The translations under genes were made by a program, and so were the position numbers. The notes under the pieces are model-generated. The model made no database searches and was not told the origin of the DNA. It saw nothing but the letters and a program-made list of their open reading frames with translations. A DNA stretch of 14,488 nt from Clostridia bacterium (lineage in GTDB: Bacteria; Bacillota_A; Clostridia; Christensenellales; Borkfalkiaceae): positions 1 through 14,488 of the forward strand of contig JAFTQY010000005.1 in the NCBI GenBank assembly GCA_017462505.1, given 5' to 3'. Shown here piece after piece: positions 1-6,753 of this stretch (the stretch's first letter is position 1; the number at the start of each line of letters is the position of its first letter).

Positions 1-64
1 ATGCAATTGCGAAAGCGGCGTTGTAAGATTGTGAAAATTCGTTGAAAAATTATAAAAACGTTTA
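1..64. other. left-edge spacer, possible tail of a gene entering from the left
   Basis: This short AT-rich stretch precedes the first repeat. One plus-strand frame reads AIAKAAL followed by a TAA stop at 22-24, which resembles an alanine-rich protein C-terminus with the codon use seen elsewhere here. It could be the end of a gene lying mostly to the left, but seven codons are too few to decide. No terminator hairpin follows it. Confidence 0.2.
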
Positions 65-212
65 TGTCATTACGTCATACCGAGCGTAGGCGTTAGCCGT
101 AGTCGAGCGTATCCCTTATAAATCTTACCGCACTTATTGACTTTTCCCTCCTACTTATTACCTTTTGAGATACACTCCACTCGCTACGCTCGGTCGGTAT
201 GACATAATGACA
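65..212. repeat. inverted-repeat element, complete copy A (MITE-like)
   Basis: The element is bounded by inverted ends. The left end TGTCATTACGTCATACCG is matched on the right by the complement of CGGTATGACATAATGACA, with one mismatch over 18 bp. Next to the tips are GAGCG and CGCTCGG blocks. The AT-rich, pyrimidine-rich interior (CTTATT, TTATAAATCTT, CCGCACTTATT) encodes nothing convincing. The same interior occurs at 222-345 and 10947-11110. Short non-coding elements with inverted ends and several near-identical copies are typical of MITEs or other dispersed palindromic repeats. No transposase is present, so mobility is inferred. Confidence 0.75.
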
Positions 213-221
213 GACGCGAAA

Positions 222-360
222 ACGAGCGTATCTTTTTATAAATCTTCACCGCACTTATTCACTTTTCACTCTTACTTATTACTTTTTCAGATACACTCCA
301 CGCGGTCGTTCCACTCCCTTGGTTTGGCTACGCCAAAACAACGTGACTATCGCATGATTT
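222..360. repeat. inverted-repeat element, degraded copy B
   Basis: This copy starts ten bases after copy A. It repeats the interior (CGAGCGTATCT, TTATAAATCTTCACCGCAC, CTTATTCACTTTTCACTC, CTTATTACTTTTTCAGATAC) but lacks the left tip and has no recognisable right tip. It resembles the copy at 10947 more than copy A, sharing TTCACCGCACTTATTCAC, GGTTTGGCTACGCCAAA and a downstream ACG-CTATCGC block. It lies immediately downstream of the transketolase terminator, on the 3' side of that minus-strand gene. Confidence 0.6.
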
Positions 361-370
361 TACTATACAA

Positions 371-407
371 TAAACCCCGACGGCGATCGATATGCCGTCG
401 GGGTTGC
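371..407 (-). terminator. Rho-independent terminator of the transketolase operon
   Basis: A perfect 12-bp stem (373-384 with 394-405) closes a 9-nt loop. On the minus strand it is followed by a T-rich run (TTTATTGTAT). It begins about 15 bases beyond the transketolase stop codon, so it fits as the end of the leftward operon. Confidence 0.8.
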
Positions 408-421
408 TTTATACAGAAAAC

Positions 422-2422
422 TTATTTCGTTTTTGCGATCGACGCGAGCGCCTTTTCCACCACGTTTTCTACGGTGAAACCGAAGTGGGGGAACAACACG
501 CCTGCGGGTGCGGACGCGCCAAAGCCCGTCATGCATACCGTTTCGCCGTAGTCGCCTGCGTATTTGTACCAACTGTAAGGACAAGCCGCCTCTACGCAAA
601 CTCTCGCCTTAACGTCAGCGGGAATTACGCTGTTTTTGTATTCCGCGCTCTGCTTTTCAAATTCTTCAAAGCAAGGCATGGACACAACGCGCGCTTTCAC
701 GCCCTTTTCCGCAAGCACCGCTTTCGCCTTTACGCACAGGTCGATTTCCGAACCCGTACCCATAAGCAATACGTCGGGCGTGCCGTCGCAATCTTCGAGG
801 ACATAGCCGCCTTTGAGCGCCGCCTTACCGCTATTTGCGTATTGAGGCAGGTTCTGACGGGAAAGGACGAGCACGGTCGGTTCGTTGCCCGAAAGTGCGG
901 AAACCCAAGCCGCCGCCGTTTCCTTGCCGTCCGCAGGACGGTATACTTTCAATCCGGGAACGGAACGGAGCATGATCAGCTGTTCGATGGGCTGATGGGT
1001 AGGGCCGTCCTCGCCGACGCCGATCGAGTCGTGCGTCATGATATAGGTCACGGGCAATTTCATAAGCGCCGACAAACGCATTGCGGGTTTGCAATAATCG
1101 GAGAACACGAAGAACGTAGCGCAGTACGCCTGAATACCGCCGTGGAGCTGCATGCCGTTCGCCATTGCCGCCATCGCGTGTTCACGGATACCGTAGTGCA
1201 TGTTTCTGCCCGCATAGTTGTCTGCGGAGAACGTGCCGTATTTGATATCGTCGGTGTCTTTCATTTCGGAAAGGTTGGACGGGCCAAGGTCTGCCGAGCC
1301 GCCCATAAGCTGGGGCATCAACGCCGCCAACTGGTTGAGGACTTTCGCGGAGGTCTGACGGGTCGCCATGGGCTTTTCAAAATCGTACAGCCCTTCTACG
1401 CTGTCAAAGTCGGGCTTTTCGCCTGCCATTGCCCTTTTATAATCCGCCGCAAGTTCGGGGTATGCTTTTTCGTACGCCGCGAACAGCTCGTTCCAAGCCT
1501 TTTGCGCGTCCGCGCCTGCGTTTGCCGCAACCGCGCAATGGTCGAATACTTCCTGAGGGCACTCGAACGGAGCGTAATCCCAGCCGAGCGTTTCCTTGGA
1601 TTTTGCAAGGTTTTCCGCGCCGAGGGGCGCGCCGTGGCATTTTGCCGAGCCTTCCAAGGGCGAGCCGTAGCCGATATGCGTTTTGCAGATGATGACGGAG
1701 GGTTTATCCGTACAAGCTTTCGCCGCGTTGATTGTGTTTGCAAGGGCGTCTACGTCGTCGGGGCTTGCCACGAAATCCACGTGCAATACCTGCCAGTTCT
1801 GCGCCTTGAAACGGCCTTCTACGTCCTCGCGGAAGGTAACGTCGGTGTCGCCCTCGATCGTGATATCGTTATCGTCGTACAGAAGAATGAGCTTGCCCAA
1901 ATTGTTTGCGCCCGCAAACGAGCAAGCCTCGTAAGAGATGCCCTCTTCCAAGCACCCGTCGCCGCAGATCGCGTAGGTGTAGTGATCGACTACGGGGAAA
2001 TCGGGCTTGTTGTATTTTGCCGCAAGGTGCGCTTCGGCAAGCGCCATACCGACGGCGTTTGCGATACCCTGACCAAGAGGGCCCGTCGTCGTTTCCACAC
2101 CGTACGTGTGACCGTATTCGGGGTGACCGGGGGTCTTAGAGCCGAGCTGACGGAAACTCATCAGATCCTCTTTGGTGATACCCATGCCGTAGAGGTGGAA
2201 CAGGGTGTAGTTGAGCGCAGACCCGTGACCTGCGGAAAGAATAAAGCGGTCGCGGTTGTCCCAAGCCATGTCTTTGGGGTTGATTTTCAGGAATTTCTGA
2301 AAAAGGGTGTATGCGATAGGCGCGCAGCCCATGGGCAGACCGGGGTGACCGGATTTTGCCTTTTCGATCGCTTCCGCAGACAGGATTCTGATTGCGTTGA
2401 TGGTAGTTTTCTGTACGTCCAT
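422..2422 (-). CDS. tkt: transketolase
   Basis: The 666-aa product is the usual length of a bacterial transketolase. This thiamine-diphosphate enzyme of the cytoplasm moves two-carbon ketol units between sugar phosphates in the non-oxidative pentose phosphate pathway. Visible motifs are GHPGLPMG (25-32), AGHGS (64-68), GPLGQG (114-119), the ThDP/metal-binding GDG at 154-156 with its asparagine near 185, GIREHAM at 411-417 carrying the catalytic glutamate (E414), and HDSIGVGEDGPTHQP (464-478), which contacts cofactor and substrate. The ATG is preceded by AGGAGA at good spacing. It lies 102 nt downstream of the phosphohexomutase gene with no clear promoter between, so it is probably cotranscribed, and a strong terminator follows it. 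No key residue is missing. Confidence 0.97.
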   Translation of the reverse strand: MDVQKTTINAIRILSAEAIEKAKSGHPGLPMGCAPIAYTLFQKFLKINPKDMAWDNRDRFILSAGHGSALNYTLFHLYGMGITKEDLMSFRQLGSKTPGHPEYGHTYGVETTTGPLGQGIANAVGMALAEAHLAAKYNKPDFPVVDHYTYAICGDGCLEEGISYEACSFAGANNLGKLILLYDDNDITIEGDTDVTFREDVEGRFKAQNWQVLHVDFVASPDDVDALANTINAAKACTDKPSVIICKTHIGYGSPLEGSAKCHGAPLGAENLAKSKETLGWDYAPFECPQEVFDHCAVAANAGADAQKAWNELFAAYEKAYPELAADYKRAMAGEKPDFDSVEGLYDFEKPMATRQTSAKVLNQLAALMPQLMGGSADLGPSNLSEMKDTDDIKYGTFSADNYAGRNMHYGIREHAMAAMANGMQLHGGIQAYCATFFVFSDYCKPAMRLSALMKLPVTYIMTHDSIGVGEDGPTHQPIEQLIMLRSVPGLKVYRPADGKETAAAWVSALSGNEPTVLVLSRQNLPQYANSGKAALKGGYVLEDCDGTPDVLLMGTGSEIDLCVKAKAVLAEKGVKARVVSMPCFEEFEKQSAEYKNSVIPADVKARVCVEAACPYSWYKYAGDYGETVCMTGFGASAPAGVLFPHFGFTVENVVEKALASIAKTK

Positions 2423-2470
2423 GTTAGTTCTCCTATTGATATGTTTTCAATCTTTTTCGTGGTTGTTTCG

Positions 2471-2513
2471 GCGGCGCTTGCGCCGCGCAGAGTTCTTGTC
2501 GGCGTTGCCGCCG
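2471..2513 (-). repeat. tandem GC-rich hairpins in the mutase-tkt spacer
   Basis: Two compact hairpins sit side by side. One has arms GCGGCG/CGCCGC with a 4-nt loop (2471-2486). The other has arms CGGCG/CGCCG (2500-2513), and on the minus strand its loop is GCAA, a GNRA-type tetraloop. They are related in sequence and are not followed by a T-run in the transcript direction, so they do not look like terminators. A role in mRNA processing or stability between the two genes is possible but is inference. Confidence 0.5.
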
Positions 2514-2524
2514 CGCAAAGCAGT

Positions 2525-4048
2525 TTATTTAATCGCCTTTTCCAAAGGGCTAAGGTCGAGAAAATCGTAGTTTTTGAGGAAAGTATACAGATCCGCGGCG
2601 ATCTTTTTGCAGCCGCCTTTCTCGTCGCTTTCGACGTTGATGGGCAAAATGGGATCGTGCAAGCTCATGCGAACGAGCGCCCAACCGTTGCCGTGGTCTT
2701 TATCGTAACGCACTCTGCACCCTTCGTGGTTGTCGGGGGCGGGAGCGGCGTGTGCGTGCGCGCTTGCGTACGCCTTAAATTCTTCCAGCATGGCAAAGCC
2801 GACCGTTTTGAAATCGCACCCGTCTTTGAAACGCAGACGGATCTCCTGCGCCTCGGCGGGCATTTCGAGGTCTGCAATCAAATCGGAAAGGGATTTGTTT
2901 GCTTTCGCCGCTTTGGCAAGGGCGATCAAGAGCCGCGTGATCAGATACGCGCCGTCGTCCAAGAAATAATTTTCTTTCAGCGCGGCGTGACCGCTCGTTT
3001 CAATGGCGAGGGGGGTGTATTCGCCCGCCTCGTTGAGCCGTATCGCCTCGTTGATAACGTTTTTATAGCCACGTTTAAAGCGGTGATGTCTGCCGCCCTT
3101 TGCGGCGATAAACTTCGCCAATCCGTCGCTGGTGACCGAGTCGGTGACGATCGTGCCCTTTTTCTCTGCAAGCAAAATCGCGGAGATGAGGGCGATCAAA
3201 CGGTTGCGGTTGATTTCCGAGCCGTCCTTGTCCACCGCGCCCGCACGGTCTACGTCCGTATCGAAGATGATGCCAAAATCGGCATTTGCCGCCTTTACCG
3301 CGCCGCAAACCGATTCCATAGCCTCTTTGTTTTCGGGGTTGGGGATATGGTTAGGGAACGTACCGTCAGGGTCTAAAAATTGCGAACCCGTCGTATCCGC
3401 GCCCAAGGGCACAAGGACTTTGTCCGCGTAAAATCCGCCCGCGCCGTTGCCCGCGTCCACCAAGATACGCTTGCCTTTCAAGGGCTCGTTTTCTCCGCAA
3501 GCCTTGCGGACGATATCCACAAGCGATTGCGCGTATTCGTTAAGGTAAGAACAGTAAACCGTCTTGCCCGCGGTCGTATCGCCGAGGGAAATATCTGCCG
3601 CGATCGTCAAAATTTCCTTGATGTCGCCGCTTTCCAAGCCGCCGTTTTCCGAAAAGAATTTGAGCCCGTTGCGGTTATACGGCAAATGGCTCGCCGTGAT
3701 CATCAGCGACCCGTCGGGGCGTTCGTCTGCCGTAAGGCGTTCGTCTTTGAGCAGCATGAACATCGAGGGGGTCGTGGACAGCCCCGTGACTAAGGCGTCG
3801 TGTCCCGACAACGTAATGCCCTTTACCGCGCCGTCGCAAAGGCTGGGGGCGGAAATACGGCTGTCGTGTCCGACGGCGATCAGCAGTTTTTGCTTGCCCG
3901 TTTTTTTAGACAGCCACGCGCAAAACGCCGCCACGATATTTTGCGCCGCCTCGGGGGTGAGGGTGATCGGCTCGCCCGCAACGCCGTCTACGGCAACCCC
4001 GCGCACGTCCGTACCGTTTCGTAAATTGAGATAATCCTGTAAGGTCAT
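2525..4048 (-). CDS. phosphomannomutase/phosphoglucomutase family enzyme
   Basis: This 507-aa member of the alpha-D-phosphohexomutase superfamily interconverts hexose 1- and 6-phosphates in the cytoplasm through a phosphoserine intermediate. All four superfamily elements are visible: the phosphoserine loop TASHLPYNRNG (118-128, catalytic S120), the metal loop DTDVDR (263-268), the sugar-specificity loop ETSGH (350-354) and the C-terminal phosphate-binding loop RMSLHDP (460-466). The phosphoserine loop has LPYNRNG after TASH rather than the commoner NPxxxNG, so the exact substrate (glucose, mannose or glucosamine phosphate) cannot be assigned. It is the first gene of a leftward operon with transketolase and has its own sigma-A promoter. 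The ATG has only a weak GAGAG ribosome binding site. The product could feed the UDP-sugar pyrophosphorylase encoded at 9267. Confidence 0.9.
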   Translation of the reverse strand: MTLQDYLNLRNGTDVRGVAVDGVAGEPITLTPEAAQNIVAAFCAWLSKKTGKQKLLIAVGHDSRISAPSLCDGAVKGITLSGHDALVTGLSTTPSMFMLLKDERLTADERPDGSLMITASHLPYNRNGLKFFSENGGLESGDIKEILTIAADISLGDTTAGKTVYCSYLNEYAQSLVDIVRKACGENEPLKGKRILVDAGNGAGGFYADKVLVPLGADTTGSQFLDPDGTFPNHIPNPENKEAMESVCGAVKAANADFGIIFDTDVDRAGAVDKDGSEINRNRLIALISAILLAEKKGTIVTDSVTSDGLAKFIAAKGGRHHRFKRGYKNVINEAIRLNEAGEYTPLAIETSGHAALKENYFLDDGAYLITRLLIALAKAAKANKSLSDLIADLEMPAEAQEIRLRFKDGCDFKTVGFAMLEEFKAYASAHAHAAPAPDNHEGCRVRYDKDHGNGWALVRMSLHDPILPINVESDEKGGCKKIAADLYTFLKNYDFLDLSPLEKAIK

Positions 4049-4073
4049 AAGTTCTCTCTTCTTCGTTTTTTGC

Positions 4074-4090
4074 TTTGTCCTACGGACAAA
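4074..4090 (-). other. leader hairpin of the mutase-tkt transcript
   Basis: A perfect 7-bp inverted repeat, TTTGTCC and GGACAAA around a 3-nt TAC, lies between the promoter and the start codon of the mutase gene. It would form a short hairpin in the mRNA leader or could be a small operator. There is no T-run after it. Confidence 0.4.
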
Positions 4091-4103
4091 ACTTTCCTAT
4101 ACC

Positions 4104-4132
4104 ATTATAGCGTTTTTATAAGGATTTTTCAA
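4104..4132 (-). promoter_or_regulatory. sigma-A promoter for the mutase-tkt operon
   Basis: On the minus strand the sequence reads TTGAAA (4127-4132), a 17-nt spacer, then a perfect TATAAT (4104-4109). Transcription would start near 4097, giving a leader of about 50 nt before the mutase start codon. Confidence 0.8.
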
Positions 4133-4218
4133 GCCTTTTAAGGAAGAAAATTTTAATTTTTTACCGACGATTTGCAAAAGATTCGGCTCGGAAAAATATG
4201 TCATAAAAATTCATTACA

Positions 4219-4230
4219 TTTTCGCGAAAA
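4219..4230. promoter_or_regulatory. 12-bp palindrome upstream of the degV promoter, possible operator
   Basis: TTTTCGCGAAAA is a perfect palindrome that begins about 27 bp and ends 15 bp upstream of the degV -35 box, in the space between two divergent promoters. This is where an operator would be expected. No regulator is encoded nearby and the binding protein is unknown. Confidence 0.3.
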
Positions 4231-4245
4231 ATATTTCCTATTTTA

Positions 4246-4274
4246 TTGACAAAAACGCCCTTTTGTGTTATAAT
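4246..4274 (+). promoter_or_regulatory. consensus sigma-A promoter for degV
   Basis: A perfect TTGACA (4246-4251) and a perfect TATAAT (4269-4274) are separated by 17 nt. Transcription would begin near 4281, and an AGGAGAAAGG ribosome binding site precedes the ATG at 4314. This is the strongest promoter by sequence in the window. Confidence 0.92.
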
Positions 4275-4313
4275 ACAAAATGAACAAATTCAACGAAACA
4301 AGGAGAAAGGACA

Positions 4314-5228
4314 ATGGCTCGTTTTGCAGTATCCACCGATTCCACCTGCGATTTGAAAAGCGATTACGTAAAAGAGCGCGATATTTGGTTTGTGCCCTTA
4401 ACGTTCACGATGGAAAAGGACGGCGCGATCGAAGAATATTTGGATAATTTTACGTCCAACGAAGAGTACGTTGCTTTTTACGAAAAGGTTTCCGCGGGGT
4501 ATTTTCCCCGTACGGCAAAGCTGAATTACGACGCGCACATGCAGCATTTTACCGCGCTTGCCAAGGCGGGGGTCAAGGAAGTGGTGCATTTTATGATCTC
4601 GTCGGGGCTTGCCAACACCATTACGATCACTCGGCAGGCGGCGGAGGATATGAAAAAGGAATATCCCGATTTTACCGTGTACGCCGTAGACCCTCTGTCC
4701 GCAACGGTGGGGCAGGGCGTTTTGGTAGAGCTTGCCGCGGATTGCCGCGATAAGGGCATGTCTGCCAAGGAAACGTACGAGTATTTGATGGAAACGCGCC
4801 ACCACGTACAGCATTGTATTATCCCTAGCGACCTGTTTTATTTAAAAAAGGGCGGGCGGGTGTCCGCTATGTCCGCGGCGTTTGGCACGATGCTCAATAT
4901 CAAGCCCATGCTCTCCTTTGACGTAGAGGGTAAGCTGAAAGTGCTGGAAAAATGCAAGGGCATGAAAAAGGCGTTTTCGCGGGTCATCGACCATTTGAAC
5001 GTTGCGCCCGTGGAAAGCTTTGACGGCAAACAGCTTGCCGTGATCGTGCATACCAACAACGAAAAGGGGGCGGCGGAGCTTGCCGCGCTCGTAGAAGAAC
5101 GTACGGGCGTAAAACCGAGGATTACCATTATGGGGCCTGTTATCGGCTCGCACGTAGGCCCGGGGTCGGTGTCCTGCTGTTGGGTTTCCACAAGAACGAG
5201 AAAGGAACTTTCCGACGCTCTGTATTAA
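4314..5228 (+). CDS. DegV family fatty-acid-binding protein
   Basis: The 304-aa product is of normal DegV length. DegV proteins (FakB type) bind a fatty acid and, with the FakA kinase, present it for phosphorylation so that exogenous fatty acids enter phospholipid synthesis. Other members have unknown ligands. Visible family marks are the N-terminal DSTCDL (9-14), SSGLANT (96-102), FYLKKGGRVS (175-184) and GPVIGSHVGPG (274-284). No FakA gene is in the window. The gene is monocistronic by appearance, with its own consensus promoter and ribosome binding site. A GC-rich hairpin without a T-run follows the stop (about 5236-5255), so readthrough into the cobalamin leader cannot be excluded. The C-terminal tail after GPG (SVSCCWVS...) is unusual in sequence but ends normally. 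Confidence 0.93.
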   Translation: MARFAVSTDSTCDLKSDYVKERDIWFVPLTFTMEKDGAIEEYLDNFTSNEEYVAFYEKVSAGYFPRTAKLNYDAHMQHFTALAKAGVKEVVHFMISSGLANTITITRQAAEDMKKEYPDFTVYAVDPLSATVGQGVLVELAADCRDKGMSAKETYEYLMETRHHVQHCIIPSDLFYLKKGGRVSAMSAAFGTMLNIKPMLSFDVEGKLKVLEKCKGMKKAFSRVIDHLNVAPVESFDGKQLAVIVHTNNEKGAAELAALVEERTGVKPRITIMGPVIGSHVGPGSVSCCWVSTRTRKELSDALY

Positions 5229-5277
5229 GGGATTTTGACGGTGCGCTCCGCGCCCGTGAACATAAAAATTATATACG

Positions 5278-5492
5278 AACGCGCGGTACTCTTTCTGCGG
5301 AAAGGGTTTAATAGGGAAGAGGGAAATCTGCTTTTTGGTAGAGTTGCTCCGCTGCCTCCGCAACCGTAAGAACGCCTGTTTTTCCTCACTGCCAAAAGCG
5401 GGAAGAGGGGGGACGGTACGCGATGAACGCTGATTTTGGCGGTAAAAATCGACGTGCAAGGGCGTTGTAAGCCGGGAGACCTGCCCTGCGTT
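5278..5492 (+). ncRNA. cobalamin (B12) riboswitch aptamer
   Basis: The conserved blocks of the adenosylcobalamin-type riboswitch appear in order: GGTTTAATAGGGAA (5304-5317), GCTGCCTCCGCAACCGTAAG (5351-5370), CACTGCCAAAAGCGGGAAG (5387-5405) and the diagnostic B12 box AAGCCGGGAGACCTGCC (5469-5485). The ends AACGC (5278-5282) and GCGTT (5488-5492) can pair as P1. It is followed by a terminator just before the lipoprotein gene, so cobalamin binding should shut off the two downstream uptake genes. No clean sigma-A promoter was found directly upstream. Transcription may come from a weak promoter near 5235-5270 or from degV readthrough. Confidence 0.93.
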
Positions 5493-5533
5493 TTCGTCAA
5501 CATTTTTCTGCGGATGGGCGGAAAAGACGTAAA

Positions 5534-5557
5534 AGCACCGCTTTTTTATGGCGGTGG
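5534..5557 (+). promoter_or_regulatory. hairpin in the cobalamin riboswitch expression platform
   Basis: GCACCGC and GCGGTG arms flank an eight-base T-rich loop between the aptamer and the terminator. It may be an antiterminator component or an alternative fold that decides whether the next hairpin forms. Its role is inferred from position only. Confidence 0.4.
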
Positions 5558-5576
5558 TTTCCGTTTGTTAATTTTG

Positions 5577-5608
5577 CCCGAACGCATACCGCGTTCGGGT
5601 TGTTTTTT
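5577..5608 (+). terminator. riboswitch-controlled Rho-independent terminator
   Basis: CCCGAACGC (5577-5585) pairs perfectly with GCGTTCGGG (5591-5599) around a 5-nt loop and is followed by TTGTTTTTT. It ends directly before the AGGAGG ribosome binding site (5609-5614) of the lipoprotein gene, which is the standard place for a transcriptional off-switch. Confidence 0.88.
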
Positions 5609-5620
5609 AGGAGGCGTTTT

Positions 5621-6049
5621 ATGAAACGTATAAAAGTATTTCTTGTTTCCTGTATGCTTGTTGTGCTGTGCGCTTTTGGGTTTGCCGCTTGTAAAAAGGA
5701 CGGCAAGGCAGAGGCTACGCTGCTTTCCGCGACGGATACGCAGGTGGTGATCCGTGTGGACAAAGTGGAGGGGAACGCCGTGCTTTTGACGGCGATGGAA
5801 AACTTGCAGAGCAAGGGCGAGTTGACCTTTACCGTATCCGACGGCATGGTAACCGAGATCAACGGTATCGAGAACGGGGCGAACTACAACCCCTGTTGGA
5901 TGATTTACACGTCGGATAGCGAAATGGCGTCTACCGAATGGGGGAGCGTGGAATACGACGGACAGGTTTGCGGCGGCGCGATCGTCGGCATAAACGAATT
6001 GACGGTGATAAAGGACGGCATTTATATCTTTGTATATCAAGGTTTTTGA
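5621..6049 (+). CDS. DUF4430-like lipoprotein, putative cobalamin-capture component
   Basis: The 142-aa product has a lipoprotein signal: a KR-rich start, a hydrophobic core and the lipobox FAAC with the lipidated cysteine at residue 24. The rest resembles the DUF4430 domain: a start like LLTAMENL, then a block with GMVTEINGIENG followed by a CWMIYT strand, and a C-terminal turn ending KDGIYIFVYQGF. That domain is structurally related to the C-terminal beta domain of animal transcobalamin/intrinsic factor. The gene is the first behind a cobalamin riboswitch and is followed 24 nt later by an ECF S component, so a role in capturing cobalamin or a related corrinoid at the membrane surface is a reasonable inference, though not proven. 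The ATG at 5621 is set by AGGAGG at 5609. An in-frame upstream ATG at 5600 lies in the terminator T-run and is unlikely. Confidence 0.78.
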   Translation: MKRIKVFLVSCMLVVLCAFGFAACKKDGKAEATLLSATDTQVVIRVDKVEGNAVLLTAMENLQSKGELTFTVSDGMVTEINGIENGANYNPCWMIYTSDSEMASTEWGSVEYDGQVCGGAIVGINELTVIKDGIYIFVYQGF

Positions 6050-6073
6050 TAAAGGGATAGGGAACGGTACGCG

Positions 6074-6673
6074 ATGAACGGCAAAACGGCGGGATTGCAA
6101 ACGGACAATCCCGAAGAAAAAACGCCTAAAAAGGCGAAAAAAAATATTTGGGCGCGCTCGGCAAAAGAGTGCGCTTATCTTGCCGTGTTCGTCGCGCTTT
6201 TGATCGGGGCGCAGTTGCCCCTTGCCGCGATCCCGGGGGTGGAGATCGTCACCTTGCTTTTCATCTCGTATTCGTTCGTGTTCGGGATATGTCGGGGCAT
6301 GCTGGCGGCGACGGCGTTTTCGACGCTCAGACAATTCGTCTTTTCCTTTTCCCCGACGGTGCTCGTTTTGTATCTTGTGTATTACAATTTCTTATCGGCG
6401 GTATTCGGCGGGTTTGGGCATATCGTAAAAAGACCGCTCGTCTGTCTTTGGTGGCTGACGGCGGCGGCGTGCGTATGTACGGTATGCTTTACCCTGTTTG
6501 ACGATTTATTGACGCCGTGGTGGCTGGGCTTTTCCGACAGAGCGCGGCGGGCGTATTTTTACGCGTCGCTGTCCTTTATGATACCGCAGGCGATCTGTAC
6601 GGCGGTGACGGTGGGGCTGTTGTTTTATCCCCTGCAAAGGGTGTTTCGGCAAATCAAAAAGGGCTTACTATAA
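6074..6673 (+). CDS. ECF transporter S component, probably cobalamin-related
   Basis: This 199-aa membrane protein has a lysine-rich cytoplasmic N-terminus (1-30) and about five to six hydrophobic segments (roughly 33-53, 57-72, 92-112, 122-142, 160-187). The segment PGVEIVTLLFISYSFVFG followed by CRG (54-75) is typical of S components of energy-coupling-factor vitamin transporters, which bind the vitamin in the membrane and dock on a shared EcfA/A'/T energising module. No ECF module genes are in the window, so it would use one encoded elsewhere. It lies 24 nt after the DUF4430 lipoprotein and under the same cobalamin riboswitch, which points to cobalamin or a precursor as substrate (CblT-like by context). 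The ATG has only a modest AGGGA-type ribosome binding site, and its start region repeats a 17-bp sequence found in the riboswitch. Confidence 0.8.
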   Translation: MNGKTAGLQTDNPEEKTPKKAKKNIWARSAKECAYLAVFVALLIGAQLPLAAIPGVEIVTLLFISYSFVFGICRGMLAATAFSTLRQFVFSFSPTVLVLYLVYYNFLSAVFGGFGHIVKRPLVCLWWLTAAACVCTVCFTLFDDLLTPWWLGFSDRARRAYFYASLSFMIPQAICTAVTVGLLFYPLQRVFRQIKKGLL

Positions 6674-6709
6674 GCTTGTTATCATTTTGCAAAAGCCCCG
6701 AGAGGCAAT

Positions 6710-6742
6710 AAAAAAAGTTCCGTTCAAAGCGGAACTTTTTTT
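6710..6742. terminator. perfect bidirectional terminator
   Basis: AAAAAAAGTTCCG (6710-6722) pairs perfectly over 13 bp with CGGAACTTTTTTT (6730-6742) around a 7-nt loop. Both strands end in seven T's. It serves the rightward S-component gene and the leftward glycosidase gene, which converge here. Confidence 0.93.
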
Positions 6743-6753
6743 GTATGCGTTTT

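Noticed and set aside
1..421. A CRISPR-like array, because similar blocks recur at 73-340
   Set aside because: There are only two copies of about 140 bp with inverted ends and no short regular repeat-spacer pattern. A third copy lies 10 kb away, so a dispersed element fits better.
165..551. 128-codon plus-strand open frame at the left edge
   Set aside because: It runs through the repeat copies, the tkt terminator and the antisense strand of tkt, with no ribosome binding site or recognisable domain.
392..3376. A 994-codon plus-strand open frame opposite transketolase and the mutase gene
   Set aside because: It is antisense to two clearly conserved enzymes, crosses their spacer, has arginine/valine/phenylalanine-rich composition typical of shadow frames, and shows no domain or ribosome binding site.
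5150..5228. Possible frameshift at the DegV C-terminus, where another frame reads VGVLLLGFHKNEKG after GPG
   Set aside because: The original frame ends in a normal stop 22 codons after the last conserved motif with a plausible tail, whereas the other frame runs on into the riboswitch leader. The likeness is probably chance.
5600..5620. Upstream in-frame ATG giving a 149-aa lipoprotein
   Set aside because: It falls in the terminator T-run, before the AGGAGG. The ATG at 5621 has correct spacing and gives a proper lipoprotein signal.
5546..6334. 262-codon minus-strand open frame over the lipoprotein and S-component genes
   Set aside because: It is antisense to two supported genes and a riboswitch, rich in arginine and histidine, with no recognisable domain.
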